In this document: positions 20,679 to 23,338 of the stretch, in pieces | Layout of the letters: every line of letters begins with the position of its first letter | How positions within the stretch are numbered: position 1 is the first letter of the stretch | Assembly (NCBI GenBank): GCA_016295665.1 | Contig: JAEDKS010000015.1 | Coordinates: forward strand, 1-23,338 | Direction of reading: 5' to 3' | DNA: 23,338 bases | DNA from: Clostridia bacterium | GTDB taxonomy: Bacteria; Bacillota; Clostridia; Christensenellales; Aristaeellaceae | The notes under the pieces: model-generated | Seen by the model: the letters and a program-made list of their open reading frames with translations, nothing else | What the model was told of the DNA's origin: nothing | The model's database searches: none | Program-made: the position numbers and the translations under genes

Positions 20679-21902
20679 ATGAAAACGCAACTTGGCGTCA
20701 TCTTCGGCAGCAGAAGCTGTGAGCGCGAGGTGGCCATTATCAGCGCGGTTCAGCTGATGAACCATGTGGACACGGAGAAGTACGACGTCATTCCGGTCTA
20801 CATCTCCGAGCAGGGCGTGTGGTACACGGGCGAGGCGCTGCGCCGCATTGAGACCTTCCAGCACTTCAGCCCGGACATGAAGGGCGTGGAGCAGGTGCAG
20901 CTGGACACCACCGCGGGCAGCGGCGCGCTGCTGGCGACCCGCCCCGGCAAGGGCCTGTTCGGTCATCCGACGCAGGTGGTGGCGGCCCGGCTGGAGGTGT
21001 GCGTGGTGGTCATGCACGGCCTGAACGGCGAGGACGGCACCCTGCAGGGCATGCTGGAGCTGGCCAACCTGCCCTACACCTCCACGGGCGTGGCGGGAAG
21101 CGCCATCGGCATGGACAAGATCATGATGAAGCAGTTCTTCCGGGGCGCCGGGCTCCCCGTGCTGCCGGGCACCTGGTACACCCGCAGCCGCTTTGAGCGG
21201 GAGCGGGAGCAGGTGCTGGATGACGTGGAGCAGCAGCTCGGCTATCCCGTGTTCGTCAAGCCCGCCAACCTGGGCTCCTCCATCGGCGTCAGCCGGGCGG
21301 ATGACCGGGAGGGGCTGCTGGATTCCCTTGAGCTGGCCTTTGACTACGACCGCCGCGTGCTGGTGGAGAAGGGGCTGGATCATCCCATCGAGCTGAACTG
21401 CTCCGTGCTGGGCTATGACGATGAGGTGGAGGCCTCTCCCATCGAGATGCCCACCAGCGCGCTGACCCAGGATTTCCTGGACTTCAGGAAGAAGTACCTG
21501 GAGGGCGGTAGCAGCAAGGGCATGGCAAGCCTGAACCGCGTGCTGCCCGCGCCCATCCCGGAGGAGATGCGCGACGCCATCCAGCGGATGAGCTGCGACA
21601 TCTTCCGGATGCTGGACTGCAAGGGCGTGGTGCGCATCGACTTCATGTACGACCGCGCCTCCGATCAGACCTACATCACCGAGATCAATACCATTCCGGG
21701 CTCCCTGGCCTTCTATCTGTGGGAGAACAAGGGCGTGAAGTATGCGGAGCTGATCGACCGCATGGTGGCCTGCGCCCGCCGTGCGCACGAGGACAAGAAC
21801 CTGCGCAATTACGCCTTCACCTCGGACATTCTGAAAAACGTGCAGCTGGGCGGCGGCAAGGGAGCCAAGGGTGCCAAGGGCGCCAAAGGCGGCAAGCTTT
21901 GA
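20679..21902 (+). CDS. ddl: D-alanine--D-alanine ligase
   Basis: This 407-residue ATP-grasp enzyme joins two D-Ala for peptidoglycan. The N-terminal motif is IFGSRSCEREV (8-18), where the usual EHE reads ERE. HGLNGEDGTLQG (113-124), MDK (145-147) and FVKPANLGSSIGVS (192-205) follow. The omega loop has FRKKYLE (269-275), keeping the Lys-Tyr pair of true D-Ala-D-Ala ligases rather than the D-Ala-D-Lac type. Metal ligands are Asp321, Glu335 and Asn337 in RIDF and EINTIPG. The C-terminus ends in a tail of five Gly-(Gly/Ala)-Lys repeats (392-406) after the fold, which is unusual. GGAGG precedes ATG 20679 by about 11 bases. It lies between murF, which uses its product, and dxs. Confidence 0.95.
   Translation: MKTQLGVIFGSRSCEREVAIISAVQLMNHVDTEKYDVIPVYISEQGVWYTGEALRRIETFQHFSPDMKGVEQVQLDTTAGSGALLATRPGKGLFGHPTQVVAARLEVCVVVMHGLNGEDGTLQGMLELANLPYTSTGVAGSAIGMDKIMMKQFFRGAGLPVLPGTWYTRSRFEREREQVLDDVEQQLGYPVFVKPANLGSSIGVSRADDREGLLDSLELAFDYDRRVLVEKGLDHPIELNCSVLGYDDEVEASPIEMPTSALTQDFLDFRKKYLEGGSSKGMASLNRVLPAPIPEEMRDAIQRMSCDIFRMLDCKGVVRIDFMYDRASDQTYITEINTIPGSLAFYLWENKGVKYAELIDRMVACARRAHEDKNLRNYAFTSDILKNVQLGGGKGAKGAKGAKGGKL
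21852..21896 (+). repeat. Five tandem 9-base units encoding Gly-(Gly/Ala)-Lys
   Basis: Imperfect copies of a 9-base unit (GGNGSCAAR) run in frame at the 3' end of ddl, at 21852, 21861, 21870, 21879 and 21888. Such a tract can gain or lose units by slippage without breaking the frame. Confidence 0.8.
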
Positions 21903-21954
21903 AATGGGGAAGCGCATGGTCGAGACGGGCTTCCCGGAACAAAGGAGCATGCAG

Positions 21955-23338
21955 ATGCACTTGGACAGCATACACAGCCCACGGGATCTGGCGGGCCTAT
22001 CCTATGAGGAACTGAACGATCTGGCGCTGGAGATCAGGCGCACCATCATCGACACGGTCAGTGAGCGCGGCGGTCATCTGGCGTCCAATCTGGGCGTGGT
22101 GGAGCTGACGCTGGCACTCCACCGTGTCTTTGACATGCCCGTGGACAAGATCATCTTCGACGTGGGGCATCAGAGCTATGTGCACAAGCTGATTACCGGT
22201 CGCGTTGATCGCTTCTCCACGCTGCGCGCTTACGGCGGGCTTTCCGGCTTCCCGAAGCGCGGGGAGAGCGAGTACGACGTGTTCGAGACCGGGCACTCCT
22301 CCACCGCGATTTCCGCGGCGCTGGGCATGGCCCGGGCGCGGGACATGCGCGGGGAGAAGCACCATGTGGTGGCGGTGGTCGGCGACGGCGCCATGACCGG
22401 CGGCATGTGCTACGAGGCGCTCAACGATGCGGGTTCCTCCAAAACCCGGATGATCGTCATCCTCAACGATAACGAGATGTCCATTTCACCCAACGTGGGT
22501 GCCCTGTCCCAGCACCTGACCGATCTGCGGGTCAGTCGGGGCTGGAACAGCACCAAGCGCCGGGTCAAGTCCCACCTGCCGAAGGTGCCGGTAATCGGCA
22601 AGCCCCTGTACCGGGTGATGAACTGGACGAAGGACACAGTCAAGTCCATCTTCGTGGACGAGGGATTTTTTGCCGCCCTGGGCTTCCATTACTTCGGCCC
22701 CATCGACGGGCACGACCTGCCGAGTCTGGAGCGGACGCTGGAGCGGGTCAAGGAGTTTGAGGGACCCTCGGTCGTCCATGTGCTGACCCGGAAGGGCTAC
22801 GGCTACGACAAGGCGGAGGAGAAGCCCGAGCGTTTCCACGGCGTGGCGCCCTTCTATGCCGAGACGGGCGAAGCGCGCAAGGAGAGCAGCGGCCCCTCCT
22901 TTGGGCAGGTCATGGCGGAGACGCTGGCCTCCATGGCCGACGTGGATGATCGGGTGGTCGCCATCACGGCAGCCATGAAGAGCGGCACCGGCCTGAGCCT
23001 GTTCGAGAAGCGCCATGCCGGGCGGCTGCTGGACGTCGGCATCACCGAGGAGCATGCCGTGACCATGGCGGCGGGCCTGGCTGCCGGGGGCATGAAGCCC
23101 TACTTTGCCGTGTACGCCTCGTTTTTCCAGCGCAGCTTCGACCAGATGATTCACGACGTTGCCATGCAGCGCCTCCCGGTGACCTTCCTGCTGGATCGCG
23201 CCGGGCTGGTGGGCGAGGACGGCGAGACCCATCATGGCGTGTACGACCTGGCGTCCATGCTCCCGGTGCCGAACATGACGGTGCTGGCGCCCCGGGATGT
23301 GGCGGAGCTGCAGGTCATGCTTCACTGGACGCTGCACT
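21955..23338 (+). CDS. dxs: 1-deoxy-D-xylulose-5-phosphate synthase, N-terminal part
   Basis: The gene runs off the right edge; 461 codons of an enzyme usually about 620 residues are present. Dxs condenses pyruvate and glyceraldehyde-3-phosphate with thiamine diphosphate, the first step of the MEP isoprenoid pathway. GGHLASNLGVVELT (39-52), DVGHQSYVHKLITGR, ETGHSSTAISAALGMA, the TPP motif GDGAMTGG (143-150) with LNDNEMSIS, and the catalytic Glu365 in GITEEHAV are visible, then RAGLVGEDGETHHGVYD. ATG 21955 was chosen because AAAGGAG (21941-21947) is seven bases upstream; in-frame ATGs at 21904, 21916 and 21949 lack good spacing. Isoprenoid supply for undecaprenyl phosphate links it to the murF-ddl genes ahead. 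Confidence 0.96.
   Translation, partial: MHLDSIHSPRDLAGLSYEELNDLALEIRRTIIDTVSERGGHLASNLGVVELTLALHRVFDMPVDKIIFDVGHQSYVHKLITGRVDRFSTLRAYGGLSGFPKRGESEYDVFETGHSSTAISAALGMARARDMRGEKHHVVAVVGDGAMTGGMCYEALNDAGSSKTRMIVILNDNEMSISPNVGALSQHLTDLRVSRGWNSTKRRVKSHLPKVPVIGKPLYRVMNWTKDTVKSIFVDEGFFAALGFHYFGPIDGHDLPSLERTLERVKEFEGPSVVHVLTRKGYGYDKAEEKPERFHGVAPFYAETGEARKESSGPSFGQVMAETLASMADVDDRVVAITAAMKSGTGLSLFEKRHAGRLLDVGITEEHAVTMAAGLAAGGMKPYFAVYASFFQRSFDQMIHDVAMQRLPVTFLLDRAGLVGEDGETHHGVYDLASMLPVPNMTVLAPRDVAELQVMLHWTLH

Overview
The window looks like a chromosomal segment of a GC-rich, Gram-positive anaerobe, most likely class Clostridia. The evidence is strong Shine-Dalgarno sites, many sigma-A-type promoters with 17-bp spacers, a DUF951 protein, an ECF folate S component behind a tetrahydrofolate riboswitch, a VanZ-like protein, a clostridial-type D-Ala-D-Ala ligase, and the MEP isoprenoid gene dxs. 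The lineage below class cannot be fixed by reading alone. No phage, transposon, integrase or CRISPR array is visible; this reads as a core and metabolic region.

Layout. Bases 1-415: the 3' end of ATP-type PEP carboxykinase and its terminator. 422-1397: a two-gene unit, a small unknown protein and a VanZ-like membrane protein. 1484-2047: a MarR-type regulator with a probable autoregulatory operator, ended by a bidirectional terminator. 2139-4103 (minus): a HAD phosphatase and a ferredoxin-domain aldo/keto reductase. 4171-6215 (minus): a secreted GH53 endo-galactanase with an operator-like site on its transcription start. 6308-6551: initiator and elongator tRNA-Met with promoter and terminator. 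6579-8811: a TetR-type regulator divergent from a two-gene ABC-2 exporter. 8864-9730: DUF951 protein and signal peptidase I, translationally coupled. 9754-11510: a large exported protein of unknown function.

11538-13096 (minus): the folate transporter gene folT followed by endonuclease III (nth), headed by a tetrahydrofolate riboswitch whose expression platform hides the folT ribosome binding site. 13160-15264 (plus, divergent): a cytoplasmic neopullulanase-type GH13 enzyme whose promoter spacer is filled by a CG-centred palindrome. 15271-16683 (minus, convergent): an atypical amidase-signature protein.

16715-23338 (plus): a closely packed run that may be one transcription unit: a PfkB-type sugar-phosphate kinase, a GNAT acetyltransferase, an alpha/beta hydrolase, a membrane-anchored MurF-type ligase, D-Ala-D-Ala ligase, and dxs, which runs off the window. 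Ddl makes the dipeptide that MurF attaches to the peptidoglycan precursor, and dxs supplies isoprenoid for the undecaprenyl carrier, so the second half of this run is a coherent cell-envelope set. The galactanase, GH13 enzyme and PfkB kinase suggest a plant-polysaccharide or starch-using lifestyle.

The most notable observations are the riboswitch with a readable switching mechanism in front of folT-nth, the two CG-centred operators at the glycosidase promoters, the transmembrane MurF variant next to a Ddl with a Gly/Ala-Lys repeat tail, the amidase with an altered nucleophile loop, and the unknown exported multidomain protein.
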